Positions 1 through 12,714 of a DNA stretch of 64,000 nt are shown here, in pieces. The DNA is taken from NCBI RefSeq assembly GCF_032854445.1, contig NC_088298.1:12635504-12699503 (forward strand), written 5' to 3'. The translations under genes and the position numbers were made by a program. The stretch's first letter is position 1; each line of letters begins with the position of its first letter. The notes beneath the pieces are model-generated. The model did not search any database and was not told the DNA's origin. It saw nothing but the letters and a program-made list of their open reading frames with translations. Source of the stretch: Liolophura sinensis (taxonomy: Eukaryota; Mollusca; Polyplacophora; Chitonida; Chitonidae).

Positions 1-889
1 AAATCTCCCGAAGCTGTGAAACTGCACATGAAGGCAGAACTCTTTGCATTTCCTTAGCACTGCACACGATGTACAATAGTTATTAGTATGTGAGCGACGT
101 TATCTGATGTTTCATTGTAAGCTGAGAGTGACTTCCCTTTGTATTATTTCCCGTGAGCTATAGAGGCGCTAGGAGTACACGATTGCTGTGTAACACCAGA
201 CCTGTCCAGTCTTACTGGGGATAGCGGTTACCCAAACCCTCCAGCTAAACACGTTAAGAGAGTGAAATTTCACACCTGTAATGAAAATGATAAAGTATAA
301 ATGACAGCAATTTAAGACACAGATGTTATAAACATACAAACTTGCGTTCAACAAACTGTTTTTTCCACAGTTGTTTCACTCTCGGCGTCATGCTGTTCGA
401 ACTGATACGGCAGAATATCCATTTTCCTGTCATATAAAATCCACATTTTGCTTGCACTGCAAACCTAAGATATTTCTTCCACCTAATGCACAAAACACTC
501 TACGCCAGAGCAGACTGTACGGCTAGAATCGCTGTCTGAACCGCAGCTTGTCTCATATGATGTGTCAATGAAATGCTACATTTTGAAAGTGTTTGATTAC
601 TGCGATGACGTCACAGCTCTGCTTGGTGTTTGTAAAGTTCAAATATGGGCGCCAATTACTCTGGTTGTTAATACACTCAGTAAGAATATTTACTTTTATA
701 TAGCATTTAGCACATGGAATATACGTGCCCAGCGTTTTGTTAAAGAAATAATTGGTGTTTTGGATGACCTTTCATCAGACTGTGGACCACAGGCAGTAAG
801 CGGTACATTCCACCCGTGGTCGACGGGGCTCTCGCGAGAGCCATGCACTGGATTGCGGGAAGGAGTCACTGCAGGTCTCGGTTTGACAC
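1..889. other. Non-coding sequence upstream of the first GCNT exon
   Basis: I see no convincing exon or RNA gene. The short open frames here lack family resemblance and codon bias. By inference, this is intron or intergenic sequence of the GCNT gene whose terminal exon lies at 1525-1811. Confidence 0.5.
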
Positions 890-899
890 GAATGTACTT

Positions 900-1150
900 T
901 TTTTTTTGATTGTTTTTTTCACGCCGTACTCAAGAATATTTCACTTATACGACGGCGGCCAGCATTATGGTGGGTGGAAACCGGGCAGAGCCCGGGGCAA
1001 ACCCACCACCATCCGCAGGTTGCTGGCAGACCTTCTCACGTACGGCTGCCAGCATGAGCTGGACTTGAACTCACAGCGACCGCATTGTTGAGAGACTCCT
1101 GGGTCATTACGCTGCGCTAGCGCTTTAACCGACTGAGCCACGGAGGCCCC
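900..1150 (-). mobile_element. tRNA-derived SINE (family 1), near full length
   Basis: The tRNA-like head lies at the high-coordinate end, so the element reads on the minus strand. It carries a Pol III A box (TGGCTCAGTCGG type) and a B box (GTTCAAGTCC), followed by the family body with the CCGCCGTCGTATAAGTG and GAGTACGGCGTAAAA blocks. A T-run at about 900 corresponds to the A-rich tail. Flanking 10-bp near-identical repeats at 890-899 (GAATGTACTT) and 1152-1161 (GAATGCACTT) look like a target-site duplication. This is the same family as the copies at 6752, 34966, 51469, 58671 and 59704. Confidence 0.85.
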
Positions 1151-1524
1151 CGAATGCACTTAAGTTATGAATTGATATCATACAGTGATATTATGAGTGT
1201 ATAAAGTAACCGATGAATCATATAGGAATGATAAATAATTAATAATCAATAATCATCAAAAAGTGATAGGTCTTCCCGCAATCTGTTAGCCTTTCTCGCA
1301 AAGTTCCATAAATCTCTTGAGATTTCTGCATAAGTCGAATAACGCTTTATAGCTCTTAGTCTTACGCAGGACTGAATTCTTGGTTCCAGGCGCTAACCAA
1401 ACAAATGTTGTATAATCAAGCGGTCATTTTGGTTCGTCTGAAACATGTTGTTTACAACGACACTAATTTGTTCTCCGGAAAATCTGTAGATTTTGTAAAA
1501 TAAAGTTGTTGTTTCTCGTTACAG

Positions 1525-1811
1525 ACCCGTGTCCTGGTTTTAGTTACATGCAGAGAGCCGTTCTGTGGTACTCTCCTGACTGCCATGGTAAGAATGTGCG
1601 GTCTGTATGCGTGTTTGGAGCGGGTGATCTCTCCTGGATTATTCAGCGTCCGGAGTTTGTAGTCAACAAGTTTGATCTGAGTGTAGACTACATTGCTTAT
1701 CAATGCGTGGAAGAACTGCTCCGAGTTCGAGCCACACACAGTGTCCCATGGGACATCGAACATCACAAACAGTATATCGATTCTCACAGTGGTAAGAGCT
1801 GCCCACTGTAG
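1525..1811 (+). CDS. Terminal exon of a core-2/I-branching beta-1,6-GlcNAc transferase (GCNT family), copy 1
   Basis: GCNT enzymes are type II Golgi membrane proteins of family GT14. They transfer GlcNAc in beta-1,6 linkage to make core 2, core 4 or I branches on glycans. A pyrimidine-rich acceptor ending in TTACAG precedes the exon. It opens after one base of a split codon and reads about 95 residues to a TAG. The diagnostic C-terminal block is present: HGKNVRSVCVFGAGDLSW, then NKFD, then AIQC-like AYQC and a short tail. It lacks the catalytic part, which must lie before the window. Its entry phase matches the exit phase of the related exon ending at 17393, so the two loci share gene structure. 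The family call is firm; whether this copy is functional cannot be judged. Confidence 0.85.
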
Positions 1812-1844
1812 TGACAGGCATGATTCCACAGTAGATAAAGGAAC

Positions 1845-2600
1845 AGGCAGGGTGTACAAACGGCCGTGTACAAACGGGTTGATATGTTCAAAAAATTGCA
1901 ATGTGTTCATACCCAAAATAATGTGCTATTTGAATACTGGACAATTTTAGTCACTTTGACTGAGTACATTGTATTTTATGTACTCGAGTAACACTTTTTA
2001 TTTTAATCTGTGGGCAACTATTAAATGGTTAAATAAACAAAACTGATGATAAATAAGGTCTGGTGTACAAACGGCCGTGTACAAACGGGTTGTTAAGTTA
2101 CAAAAATTGCAATGTGTTCATACCCGAAATAATGTCCTATTTGAATACTGGACAATTTTAGTCACTTTGACTGAGACTGAGGCTAATACTGTGTATTACT
2201 GTGTTATCAGACATTACATTTGTTACATGCTGTCTTAATTTGATGTACTCGAGTAAAAGTTTTCATTTTAATCTGTGGGCAACAATTAAATGGTTAAATA
2301 AACAAAACTGATGATGAATAAGGTCTGGTGTAAAAGTGGCCGTGTACAAGAGGGTTGATATGTTACAAAAATTGCAATGTGTTCATACCCTAAATAATGT
2401 GCTATTTAAATACTGGACAATATTAGTCACTTTGACTGAGGTTAATACAATGTTTCACTGTGTTATCAGACATTACATTTGTTACATGCTGTCTTACATT
2501 TACTTACTCGAGTAAAAGTTTTCATTTTAATCTGTGGGCAACAAGTAAATGGTTAAATAAGCAGAACCGATGATGAATAAGGTCTGGTGTTATAAATTAA
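1845..2600. repeat. About 260-bp tandem repeat, three copies
   Basis: Three successive copies share blocks such as AATAAGGTCTGGTGT (near 2052, 2318 and 2575), TGTTCATACCC, TACTGGACAAT and TTTAATCTGTGGGCAAC. The spacing is 258-266 bp. The first copy starts inside the 3' flank of the GCNT exon. No coding potential. Confidence 0.85.
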
Positions 2601-2684
2601 ACAAACTTCATTTTTGATCGTTTTATCGTTTTTCTGATCTTAGGCAGACTATGGAAACACAATGGCAGACCATGGAAACACTAA

Positions 2685-2775
2685 CATGAAGCCTACATGA
2701 AGACTACTCACATGAAGACTACTCACATGAAGCCTACTCACATGAAGCCTACATGAAGCCTACATGAAGCCTACA
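2685..2775. repeat. Short CACATGAAG/CCTACATGAAG repeat
   Basis: About eight imperfect copies of an 11-17 bp motif (CATGAAGCCTA or CATGAAGACTACTCA). Confidence 0.75.
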
Positions 2776-3035
2776 CTGTCTAGGAAAACAGTCCGATTTA
2801 TTTTCATGGAATGTTTACATGCCTTTTAAACATCGGATTATCCGGTGGTCTGTTCAAACTCAATGGGTATCAATGGCGTCACATCCCCGTCTTTTGTTTG
2901 AGCAGTTATTTCCAGAAGCCTACCAAACGGTGTGTATCATGCGGCAAAAACCTATATTCACCTTTAATTGATTTGTTCGATCGAGAGTAAAATCCAAAAT
3001 AACGCGAAAAAGATTTTGTCTATATACCAATCTTC

Positions 3036-6000
3036 GCCAGGCGGAAGGCTGTATGATGGAAGGCTGTGTGACAGAATATTTTTTGACTAAAGACTGTATG
3101 ATGGAGGGCTGTATGGCGGAAGACTGTATGACGAAATGGTGTATGATTAAGGATGGTATGATGGAAGGCTGTATGAGGGAAGACTGTATGACGGAAGGCT
3201 GTATGGTGAAGGATGGTATGATGGAAGGCTGTATGACGGAAGACTGTACGACAGAAGACTGTTTGACGTAAGACTGTATGGTGGAAGGCTGTGTGTTGGA
3301 GGGCTGTATGGCGGAAGACTGTATGACGGAAGACTGTATAACAGAAGAGTGTATGACGGTAGGCTGTATGGCAGAAGAATGTATGACTGAAGGCTGCATG
3401 GCAGAAAGCTGTATGACAGAGGATTGTATAACAGAAGGCTGTATAACGGAAGGCTGTATGACGGAAGACGATATGATGGAATGCTGTGTGATGGAGGGCT
3501 GCATAACGAAAGGCTGTCTGACAGAAGACAATATGACGGAAGGCTGTATGGCAGAAGACTGTATAAAGGCTGTATGACGAAAGGCTGTATGACAAAAGAC
3601 TGTATAACAGAAGGCTGTATGACAGAAGGCTGTATGGCAGAAGACTGTATGACGGAAGGCTGTATGGCAGAAGACTGTATGAAGGCCGTATGACAAAAGG
3701 CTGTACGACAAAAGACTGTATGACCGAAGGCTGTATGGCAGAAGACTGTATGACCGAAGGCTGCATGATGGAAGGCTGTATGACAGACGACTGCATAATG
3801 GAGGGCTGTAAAATGGAGGGCTGTATGATGGACTCTATGATGGAGGGCTGTATGACAGAAAACTTTATGACGGAGGGCTTTATGAGAGAAGGCTGAATGA
3901 CAGATGGGTGTATGATAGAACGCTGTATGATGAAAGGTTATGTGATGGAGGGCTCTATGACGGAGAGCTGCATGACAGAAGGCTGTATGACGGAAGGGTG
4001 TATGACAGAAGACAGTGTGATGTAAGGCTGTATGATGGAGGGCTGTATGACGGAAGACTGTTTGACGGAAGACTGTATGACAGAAGACTTTGACGGAAAG
4101 CTGTGTGATGGAGGTCTGTATTAACGGAAGGCTGTTTTACGGAAGACTGTATGACGGAAGGCTGTATGGCAGAAGACTGTATGTCAGAAGGCTGCATGGC
4201 AGAAAGCTGTATGACAGAGGATTGTAAAACAGAGGTCTATATAACGGAAAGCTGTAAGACGGAAGACGGTATGATGGAATGCTGTGTGATGGAGAGCTGC
4301 ATGACGGAAGGCTTATTGACAGAAGACGGTATGACGGAAGGCTGTATGGCAGAAGACTGTATGAAGGCTGCATGAAGGAATACTGTCTGACAGATAGGAA
4401 GACTGTATGACAAAAGGCTGTATGGCAGAAGACTGTTTGACGGAAGGCTGCATGATGGAAGGCTGTATGACAGAGGGTTGTATAACAGACGGGTGTATAA
4501 CGGAAGGCTGTATGACGGAAGAGGGTATGATGGAATGCTGTATGATGGAGTGCTGCATGATGGAAGGCTGTTTGATGGAGGGTTGCATGAAGGAAGGCTG
4601 TATGATGGAGTGCTGCATGACGGAAGGCTGTATAATAGAAAACTGTATGATGGAGGACTGTATAACAGAAGGCTGTATAACGGAAGGCTGTATGACAGAA
4701 GACTGTATGATGGAAGGTTGTGTGGTGGAGAACTGTATGATGGAGGACATGTATGACAGAAGGGTGTATGACAGAAGACAGTATCATGGAAGGCTGTGTG
4801 ATGGAGGGCTGTATGACGGAAGACAGTTTGACGGAAGACTGTATGATGGAGGTCTGTATGACGGAAGGCTGTTTGACAGAAGACTGTATGACGGAAGGCT
4901 GTATGGCAGAAGACTGTATGACGAAAGGCTGCATGGCAGAACGCTGTATGACAGAGGATTGTATACCAGAAGGCTGTATAACGGAAGGCTCTATGACGGA
5001 AGACGATATGATGGAATGCTGTGTGATGGAGAGCTGCATGACGGAAGGCTGTATGATGGAGGGCTGATTTGACGGAAAGCTGTATGATAGAAAACTGTAT
5101 TATGGAGGGCTGTATAACAGAAAGCTATGTGATAGAAGGCTGTATGACAGACGACTCGATGATGGAGAGCTGTATAATGGAGGGCGGTATGACAGATAAC
5201 TCTTTTATGGAGGGCTGTATGACAGAAGACTTTATGACGAAGTTCTTTATGAGGGAAGACTGAATGACAGATGGGTGTATGATAGAACGCTTTATGCTGG
5301 AAGGTTATGTGATGGAGGGCTGTATTATGGAGGACATGTATGACAGAAGGCTGTATGATAAAGGGCTCTATGACCGAGGGCTGCATGACAGAAGGACAGA
5401 AGACTGTATGGCGGAAGGCTGTATGATGGTGGGCTATGTAACGGTAGGATTCATTACGGCAGAGTGTATAACTGAAGGCTGTGTGATGGAGGGCTGTATA
5501 ACAGAAGATTATGATGGAGGGCTGTATGACAGTAGACTCTATGACGGAAGGCTGACGGAAGGCTGTAAGCCAGAACGCTGTATGATGGAGGGCTGTATGA
5601 CGGCAGGCTTAGTAACGGTAGGATATATTACTGAAGACTTTATGCTGGAAGGCTGTATGATGGCAGGCTATGAAACCGTAGAATGTATTAAGGAAAACTG
5701 TAAGATGGAAAGCTGTATGATGGAGGGCTGTATGACAGAAGACTGTGATGGGGGGCTGTATGACAGAAGACTGTGAGCTGTATGACGGAAGACTGTTTAA
5801 TGGAAGGCTTTAAGACGTAAGGCTGTATGATGGCAGGGTATTATTACGGAAGATTATATGACGGAAGACTGTATGACGGAAAACTGCATGACAGAAGACT
5901 GTATGATGGAGGGCTGTATGACAGAAGACTATGATAGAGGGCTGTATGACAGAAGACTCTATGACGGAATACTGTATGATGGAAGGTTATGTAACGGTAG

Positions 6001-6215
6001 GATGTATGACAGAAGGCTGTATAACAGAAGACTGTGTTGCGGAAGGCTGTTTGATGGAAGACTGTATGACAGAAGCCTTTATGATGGAGGGCTGTATGAC
6101 AGAAGACTATGACGGAAGGCTGACGGAAGGCTCTATGACGGAAGGCTTTATGATGGCAGGTTATGTAACGGTAGGATGTATTACGGAAGACTCTATAATG
6201 GAAGGCTGTAATGAC
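3036..6215. repeat. 3.2-kb minisatellite with 15-bp unit
   Basis: The unit alternates between CTGTATGACGGAAGG and CTGTATGACAGAAGA, giving over 200 copies with point divergence and occasional frame slips. Because 15 is a multiple of three and the unit carries no stop in several frames, long open frames appear on both strands as pentapeptide repeats (EGCMT/EDCMT on plus; HTAFC and IQPSV types on minus). The plus strand is purine-rich. I read it as a non-coding minisatellite: there is no signal peptide, no splice structure and many interrupting stops. Confidence 0.9.
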
Positions 6216-6735
6216 GGTAGGTTTTATTTTGGAATGTACTCACCAATTAAACCCCAATTATGATTGCTGTTTAAATCCATACACAAGGAATGTCCGCTTA
6301 TATGCGAGACCGCGGCCAGGTTAATGGAAAAAGGAAACCGGAGAGTCCGGAGTAAACAACAAACCTTTAAGTGACACACCTCGAAAAAGTGGCGGGGGAA
6401 ACAGTGGCACCGCTATTCAAACAAGCAATTTGAATATTCAAGGGCCTGATAGACGACGCGATCTGGCATAACAACAATCTGAGCCAAAGAAAGTATTGTC
6501 TAATCTTGAGTCTCCATCATTCTGGTCTGGTAATATGTCAATAGTTATGGGCTGTTGTGATGAAATAATGGTGTCGTGAAAGACGTTATCCTCATCGTGT
6601 CATGGTGCTTTTTCATCGTATCATTTAGACATAAGCAGTTTTTTGTATATATAAACATTAAGAGCATTGGTCTGAAGTACGCATATTTCAGGAAGTATAG
6701 ACATGACAGTCATACTTGTCGCTATGTTCTTGAAT
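6216..6735. other. Unique-looking non-coding sequence
   Basis: No exon, RNA gene or repeat recognised in this stretch between the 15-bp array and a SINE. Confidence 0.4.
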
Positions 6736-6751
6736 AAAACATGGGTGATAT

Positions 6752-6951
6752 ATTTATTTATTTATTTGATTGGTGTTTTACGCCGTACTCAAGAATATTT
6801 CACTTATGCGATGGCGGTCAGCATTATGGTGGGAGGAAACTGGGCAGAGCCCAGGGGAAACCCACGACCATCCGCAGGCTGCTGTCAAATCTTCCCACGT
6901 ACGGCGGAACACGAAGCCAGCATGAGCTGGACTTAAAGTCACATCGACCGC
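6752..6951 (-). mobile_element. SINE family 1, 5'-truncated
   Basis: The (AAAT)n tail, body and part of the head lie on the minus strand. A perfect 16-bp target-site duplication (AAAACATGGGTGATAT) sits at 6736-6751 and 6952-6967, showing insertion by retrotransposition. The outermost part of the tRNA head is missing. Confidence 0.9.
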
Positions 6952-6967
6952 AAAACATGGGTGATAT

Positions 6968-7299
6968 GAACAGCGCTAAACAATCTCCAACCAAGAGTAA
7001 GACGATCAAGAGTTATTTCCAAGTCATTGTGTCATTATTTCCGATTAGATAAGATCTCATATGTTTCTAAAATATCAAATGCATGTTTAGGGTTGATAGG
7101 CTGAAAACTTCAAACAACTTGCAAAACTATGCACGGAGTAGAACTTTGATTTGTTTGACTTGAAATAGTACAATTAATATACGGTCGTCTGGGTTCGATT
7201 TACATTTAAGCTCCATGAGTACATGATTGATGTTTACGGCCACTTTCCTTGGAACCTGTGAACTGGTTGTTATTTAGGAGCAGAAATATGCTTAGGAAA
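6968..7299. other. Non-coding, nothing recognised
   Basis: No supported gene or repeat. Confidence 0.4.
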
Positions 7300-7309
7300 T
7301 AATACTTCA

Positions 7310-7440
7310 GTAGAATAAGGATGATGACACTTCAGTACACTTAGGATGATGACACTTCAGTGCACTAACAATGATGACACTTTAGAACACTTAGAATGAT
7401 GACACTTTAGAACACTTAGGATGATGACACTTCAGTAGAC
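7310..7440. repeat. About 24-bp tandem repeat
   Basis: Four to five copies of a unit built on TTAGGATGATGACACTTCAG, leading directly into the next array. Confidence 0.8.
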
Positions 7441-8975
7441 TGGCATACGGATGATACATGTATGTCAGTAGACTTAATCCGTGCCACTTTAGTGGACTTA
7501 TGGGTGATACATGTATGTCCGTAGATTTAAGGGGTGCGATTTTAGTAGACTTAGGGGTGATACATGTATGTCCGTAGATTTAAGGGGTGCGATTTTAGTA
7601 GACTTATGGGTGATACATGTATGTCAGTAGACTTAAGGGGTGCGATTTTAGTAGACTTATGGGTGATACATGTATGTCAGTAGATTTAGGAGGTGGCATT
7701 TGAATAGACTTATGGGTGATACATGTATGTCCGTAGACTTACGGGGGCCAGTTTAGTAGACTTAAGGGTAATACATGTATGTCAGTAGACTTAGCGGCCT
7801 CGACTTTAGTAGACTTAGGGATGATACATGTATGTCAGTGGACTTAGCGTGTGCCAGTTTAGTAGACTTAGGGGTGAAACATTGATGTCTGTAGACTTAG
7901 GGGGTGCGACTTTAGTTAGACATTTGAGTGATACATGTATGTCTTTAGACTGAGGGGTTTTCACTTTAGTAGACTTATGGGTTATACATGTATGTCCGTA
8001 GACTTAGGAGGTTCGACTTTAGTAGACTTAATGGTGATACCTGTATGTCCGTAGACTTAGCGTGTTAGACTTTAGTAGACTTAGGGGTAAGACATGTATG
8101 TCTGTAGATTTAACGGGGTGGGACTTTAGTAGACTTAGGGGGTGCCAGTTTAGTAGAATTAGGGTGACACATGTATGTCAGTAGATTTAGGGGTGCGACT
8201 TTAGTAGACATTTGGGTGATACATGTATGTCTTTAGACTGAGGGGTTTTCACTTTAGTAGACTTATGGGTTATACATGTATGTCCGTAGACTTAGGGGGT
8301 TCGACTTTAGTAGACTTAATGGTGATACCTGTATGTCCGTAGACTTAGCGTGTTAGACTTTAGTAGACTTAGGGGTAAGACATGTATGTCTGTAGATTTA
8401 ACGGGGTGGGACTTTAGTAGACTTAGGGGGTGCCAGTTTAGTAGAATTAGGGTGACACATGTATGTCAGTAGATTTAGGGGTGCGACTTTAGTAGACATT
8501 TGGGTGATACATGTATGTCTTTAGACTGAGGGGTTTTCACTTTAGTAGACTTATGGGTGATATATGTATGTCGGTAGACTTAGTGTGTGCGACTTTAGTA
8601 GACTTAATGGTGATACCTGTATGTCCGTAGACTTAGCGTGTTAGACTTTAGTAGACTTAGGGGTTAGACATGTATGTTAGTAGACTAAGGGGGTGCCACT
8701 TTAGTAGAATTATTGGCGATTCCTGCATGTCTGTAGATTTAAGGGTGTGCGAATTTAGTAGACTTAGGGGGTGCCAGTTTAGTACAATTAGGGTGATACA
8801 TGTATGTCAGTAGACTTAGGGGTGCCACTTTAGTAGACTACATCTATGTCCGGGGATTTAGGGGGTGCCATTTTATTAGGCTTATGGGTGATACATGTAT
8901 GTCAGTAAACTTAGGTTGTGCCGGTTTAGTAGACTTAGAAACGATACGTGTATGTTAGTAGACTTAGGGGGTGCC
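7440..8975. repeat. About 53-bp minisatellite with 288-bp higher-order repeat
   Basis: The basic unit contains GATACATGTATGTCAGTAGA followed by a variable CTTAGGGGGTGCGACTTTAGTAGA-type block. The distinctive variant GTCTTTAGACTGAGGGG recurs at 7941, 8229 and 8517, exactly 288 bp apart. Five- to six-unit blocks have therefore been duplicated as a higher-order unit. Confidence 0.9.
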
Positions 8976-9019
8976 AATTAAGAAATAATGAGTGATAAGT
9001 TATAAAGATTGAAATGGCT

Positions 9020-9190
9020 TTAGTTTAAGTGAGTTAGTGAGTAAGTGCGTGGAGTTTAACGTCGTGCTCAACAAGTCATATGAGGGCGAAAGAACCCTTA
9101 GGGTGTATGTAATGTACCTCCTGGTTGCAGGACAAATTGCCACCGTTCTTTTATCAACTGCTGCTTTACTGAGACGACTTATCGAAGGTA
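9020..9190. repeat. Dispersed repeat fragment (GTTTAACGTCGTGCTCAACA type)
   Basis: Blocks AGTTTAACGTCGTGCTCAAC, AAGTCATATGA and GGTGTATGTAATGTACCTCC resemble a dispersed element I associate with molluscan genomes. Related blocks (CGTACTT.. and CATATGACGAC) occur in this window near 15815, 30010 and 35510. Confidence 0.5.
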
Positions 9191-9219
9191 AGTAAACAGC
9201 TTCCAATTTCGCTACCTTA

Positions 9220-10995
9220 AGTCAGAAACTTGTTCAACAGCTTTATATACCAGCCGTCACTCTCCTTTATGGAGACCCTCATATACCACGGATAAAATAA
9301 TGGCTTGTTCGACAGCTTAATATACTGAAGATGACTCTCATTTATGAAGAACCTTATATACCACGGATAAAATAATGACTTGTTCGACAGCTTTATATAC
9401 CAGCGATTACTCTCCTTTATGGAGAACCTCATATACCACGGATAAAATAATGGCTTGTTCGACAGCTTAATACACTGAAGATGACTCTCATTTATGAAGA
9501 ACCTTATATACCACGGATAAAATAATGACTTGTTAGACAGTTTTATATATCAGCCGTCACTATCGTTTATGGAGAACCTCACATACCACAGATAAAATAT
9601 TGATCACTCTCCTGTATGGAGACCCTCATATACCACGTATAAAACAATGGCTTGTTCGACAACTTTATATTATAGCGATCACTCTCCTTTATGGAGACCC
9701 TCATATACCACGGAAAAAATAATGGCTTGTTCGACAGCTTTATATACCAGCGGTTAGTCTTCTTTATGGAGACCCTCATATAGCACGGATAAAACAATGA
9801 CTTGTCCGACAGCTTTATAGAGAAGCAGTCACTCTTCCTTACGGAGACCCTCATGTACCACGGATAAAAAAATGGCTTGTTCGAAAACTTTATATACCAG
9901 CGATCACTCTTTTTTAAGGAGACCCTCATATACCACGGATTAAATAATGTTTTGTTCGACAACTTTGTATATTAGCGATCACTCTCCCTAATGGAGACCC
10001 TCATATACCACGGATAAAATAATGACTTGTTCGACAGCTTTATATACCAGCGATTACTCTCCTTTATGGAGACCCTCATATACCACGGATAAAATATTGG
10101 CTTGTTCGACAGCTTTATATACCAGCGATCACTCTCCTTTATGGAGACCCTCAAATACCACGGATAAAATAATGACTTGTCCGACAGCTTTATATACCAG
10201 TGATCAACCTCCTTTTTGGTTACCTCATATACCACGGATAAAATAATGACTTGTTCGACAGCTTTATACACCAGCGATCACTCTCCTTTTTGGTGAATTT
10301 ATATACCACGGATAAAATAATGACTTGTTCGACAGCTTTATATACCAGCGATCACCCTCTTTTATGGAGACCCTCATATACCACGGATAAAATAATGGCT
10401 TGTTCGACAGCTTTATATTCCAGAGGTCACTCTCCTTTATGGAGACCCTCATATACCACGGATAAAATAATGGCTTGTTCGACAGCTTTATATTCCAGAG
10501 GTCACTCTCCTTTATGGAGACCCTCATATACCACGGATAAAATAATGGCTTGTTCGACAGCTTTATATACCAGCGATTACTCTCCTTTATGGAGAACCTC
10601 TTATACCACGGATAAAATAATGACTTGTTCGACATCTTTATGTACCAGCGATCACCCCCTGTATGGAGACCCTCATATACCACGGATAAAATACTGAGTT
10701 GTCCCATAGCTTTATATACCAACGATCACTCTCATTTATAGAGACCCTCATATACCACGGATAAAATATTGGCTTGTTCGACAGCTTTATATACCAGCGG
10801 TTACTCTCCTTTGTGGAGACCTTCATATAGCATCGATAAAATAATGACTTGTCCGACAGCTTTATATAGAAGCTGTCACTCTTCTTTATGGAGACCCTCA
10901 TGTACCACGAATAAAATAATGGCTTGTTCGAAAACTTTATATACCAGCGGTCGCTCTTTTTTAAAGAGACCCTCATATTCCACAGATAAAATAAA
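9220..10995. repeat. 1.8-kb tandem array of 75-bp units
   Basis: The unit holds ATAAAATAATGGCTTGTTCG, ACAGCTTTATATACCAGCGA and TCACTCTCCTTTATGGAGAC then CCTCATATACCACGG. The spacing of CTTGTTCGAC at 10026 and 10101 is 75 bp. There are about 24 copies. Since 75 is divisible by three, long but meaningless open frames run on both strands. Confidence 0.9.
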
Positions 10996-11631
10996 GACAT
11001 CAGTGGAATTGTACTCACATATGGTCAAAAATAAAGAGATTTAAAATGGACAATCTGTCAACGTTCGATTACGTGTACTATTATATATCCACACTGATTC
11101 AACCTTCGTAACCACCAACTAACTGAGCATTGCAACAAAATTTGTAGATGTGTGATGTCTGAAATTACCGACCTATATTTAATAACTTAATTTTTAGTCC
11201 AAAGCAAATCTGTGCAAGGAATATTATCTAAATTTGTGCTTTAATTTTTTGGTAAATTTGCTTAAGGACAAACCCTAGGAAAGATAACTTGAGGCGAACT
11301 TGTACACAGAAAACAGAATAAACAGAAAGTTTACATTTAGATCTGTGATAATTAGTCTTCCTAAACCCTACCTTGCGAAGATAGCCCACGACATACGAGA
11401 GTCCAGTTTGCTCAACTCTTGCTGCCAGCCATGAGGTGGTAACAATTTGTCACCAGTCAACCTTGTGGAGTGGTGAATGGAAATCTCCAAAATATTCAAG
11501 TTTGATGAACAGAAACAAGAGTACACCAAGATATAAAATAGCCCTATCAAAATATTTGAGTTTCAGTATGGAGATATATACATTCGCACATACGCACAAA
11601 AGCATCTCTGTTTATTCCCATCATAATTATT
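10996..11631. other. Non-coding, nothing recognised
   Basis: A-T rich with no supported exon. Confidence 0.4.
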
Positions 11632-11706
11632 GCCACCGTCGTATAAGTGAAATATTCTTGAGTACGGCGTAAAACACCAATCAAATAAATCAATCAAATC
11701 AAATCA
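11632..11706 (+). mobile_element. SINE family 1, 3' tail fragment
   Basis: Contains CCACCGTCGTATAAGTGAAA, TTCTTGAGTACGGCGTAAAA and CACCAATCAAATAAAT; the head is absent. Confidence 0.85.
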
Positions 11707-12714
11707 ATTAGGGATGCCACAGACTAGTAAATGGTAAATGTGCATAGAACAAAATCACGATGTGCGTAAACATTTCATCCAAATCCATGCAAATCTTATT
11801 TCGAAAAGCTGCAGCCAGGAAGACAGGTGGACAGGCAGACTATGGCAAAGATGTATTTTCCTTGGCGGATGTAATTAGCGCCTGAAAGGAAGAGGCGATT
11901 TTAGGACCGTAACCGTATCGGTGACCTTAAAGCCATGTGATCGTGCTATCCTGAGAGTGACGTATAGTGTAGTGGTTAGAATAACACCAATCACAGTTCT
12001 GCTCAACAGGCTGTGAAACGGATGTCTGCTTTTATAACGTGTTTCTCTTTTTATCTCTTTATGGCTTCATGGCTGTTTTACTTGTTAAAAATAAAATGCA
12101 ATATTTTAAGCAGGATGTTGTAAAGTGAACACCTTTAAACGCGGCATAATTTCCCTCATGGGTAATTCCCTGAATCAAAAACAACCTTTCATGATCCACA
12201 TCTGTCCGACAAGCGGGACACCAAGTCCTGGTGATTGTCTATATATATGCAGACGATAATTTTCTGAATGGTACTCCGTAGCGACGGCCTTTGTCGGTTG
12301 TCCACACCAGCCGGTACTTTAACCTACCACTCCAATGGGCACGTGTACAATAGGGAACGCAGGTCTGAAATCAGTCAACAACGACGGTAAGGTTAACGTG
12401 GCCTTTCTCAATGTGCTATAATAATGTAGTGTATACCTGTTTCTAATAAATAGTACATGTGTATGTGAGGGTACAATGTTTGCCTGCAGTGTGCATTTCA
12501 GCAGTGTTATACACTGTTGACCATAAAGTTGGAATAAAATATTTTAGCCACAATCCCAGAAGTTTAATATTATTTTTCGCCTCAAAAATAATATAAGCCG
12601 ACACGAATTGATGCATAATCTCTCTCTAGTTAGTTATGCATAATTGAGAAGACTGCATCACCTCCGCAAAACACCGGGTTATGCGTTTCTTTTTTTGGAT
12701 ATTATATTAAGTGC
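11707..12714. other. Non-coding, nothing recognised
   Basis: About 1 kb without a supported gene or repeat. Confidence 0.4.

Noticed and set aside
2920-5776. Long overlapping open frames (up to 300 codons) on both strands
   Set aside because: They are translations of the 15-bp minisatellite; no start context, splice structure or family resemblance, and the same array is open in opposing frames.
9220-10995. Several 70-150-codon frames on both strands
   Set aside because: They result from the 75-bp unit being a multiple of three.
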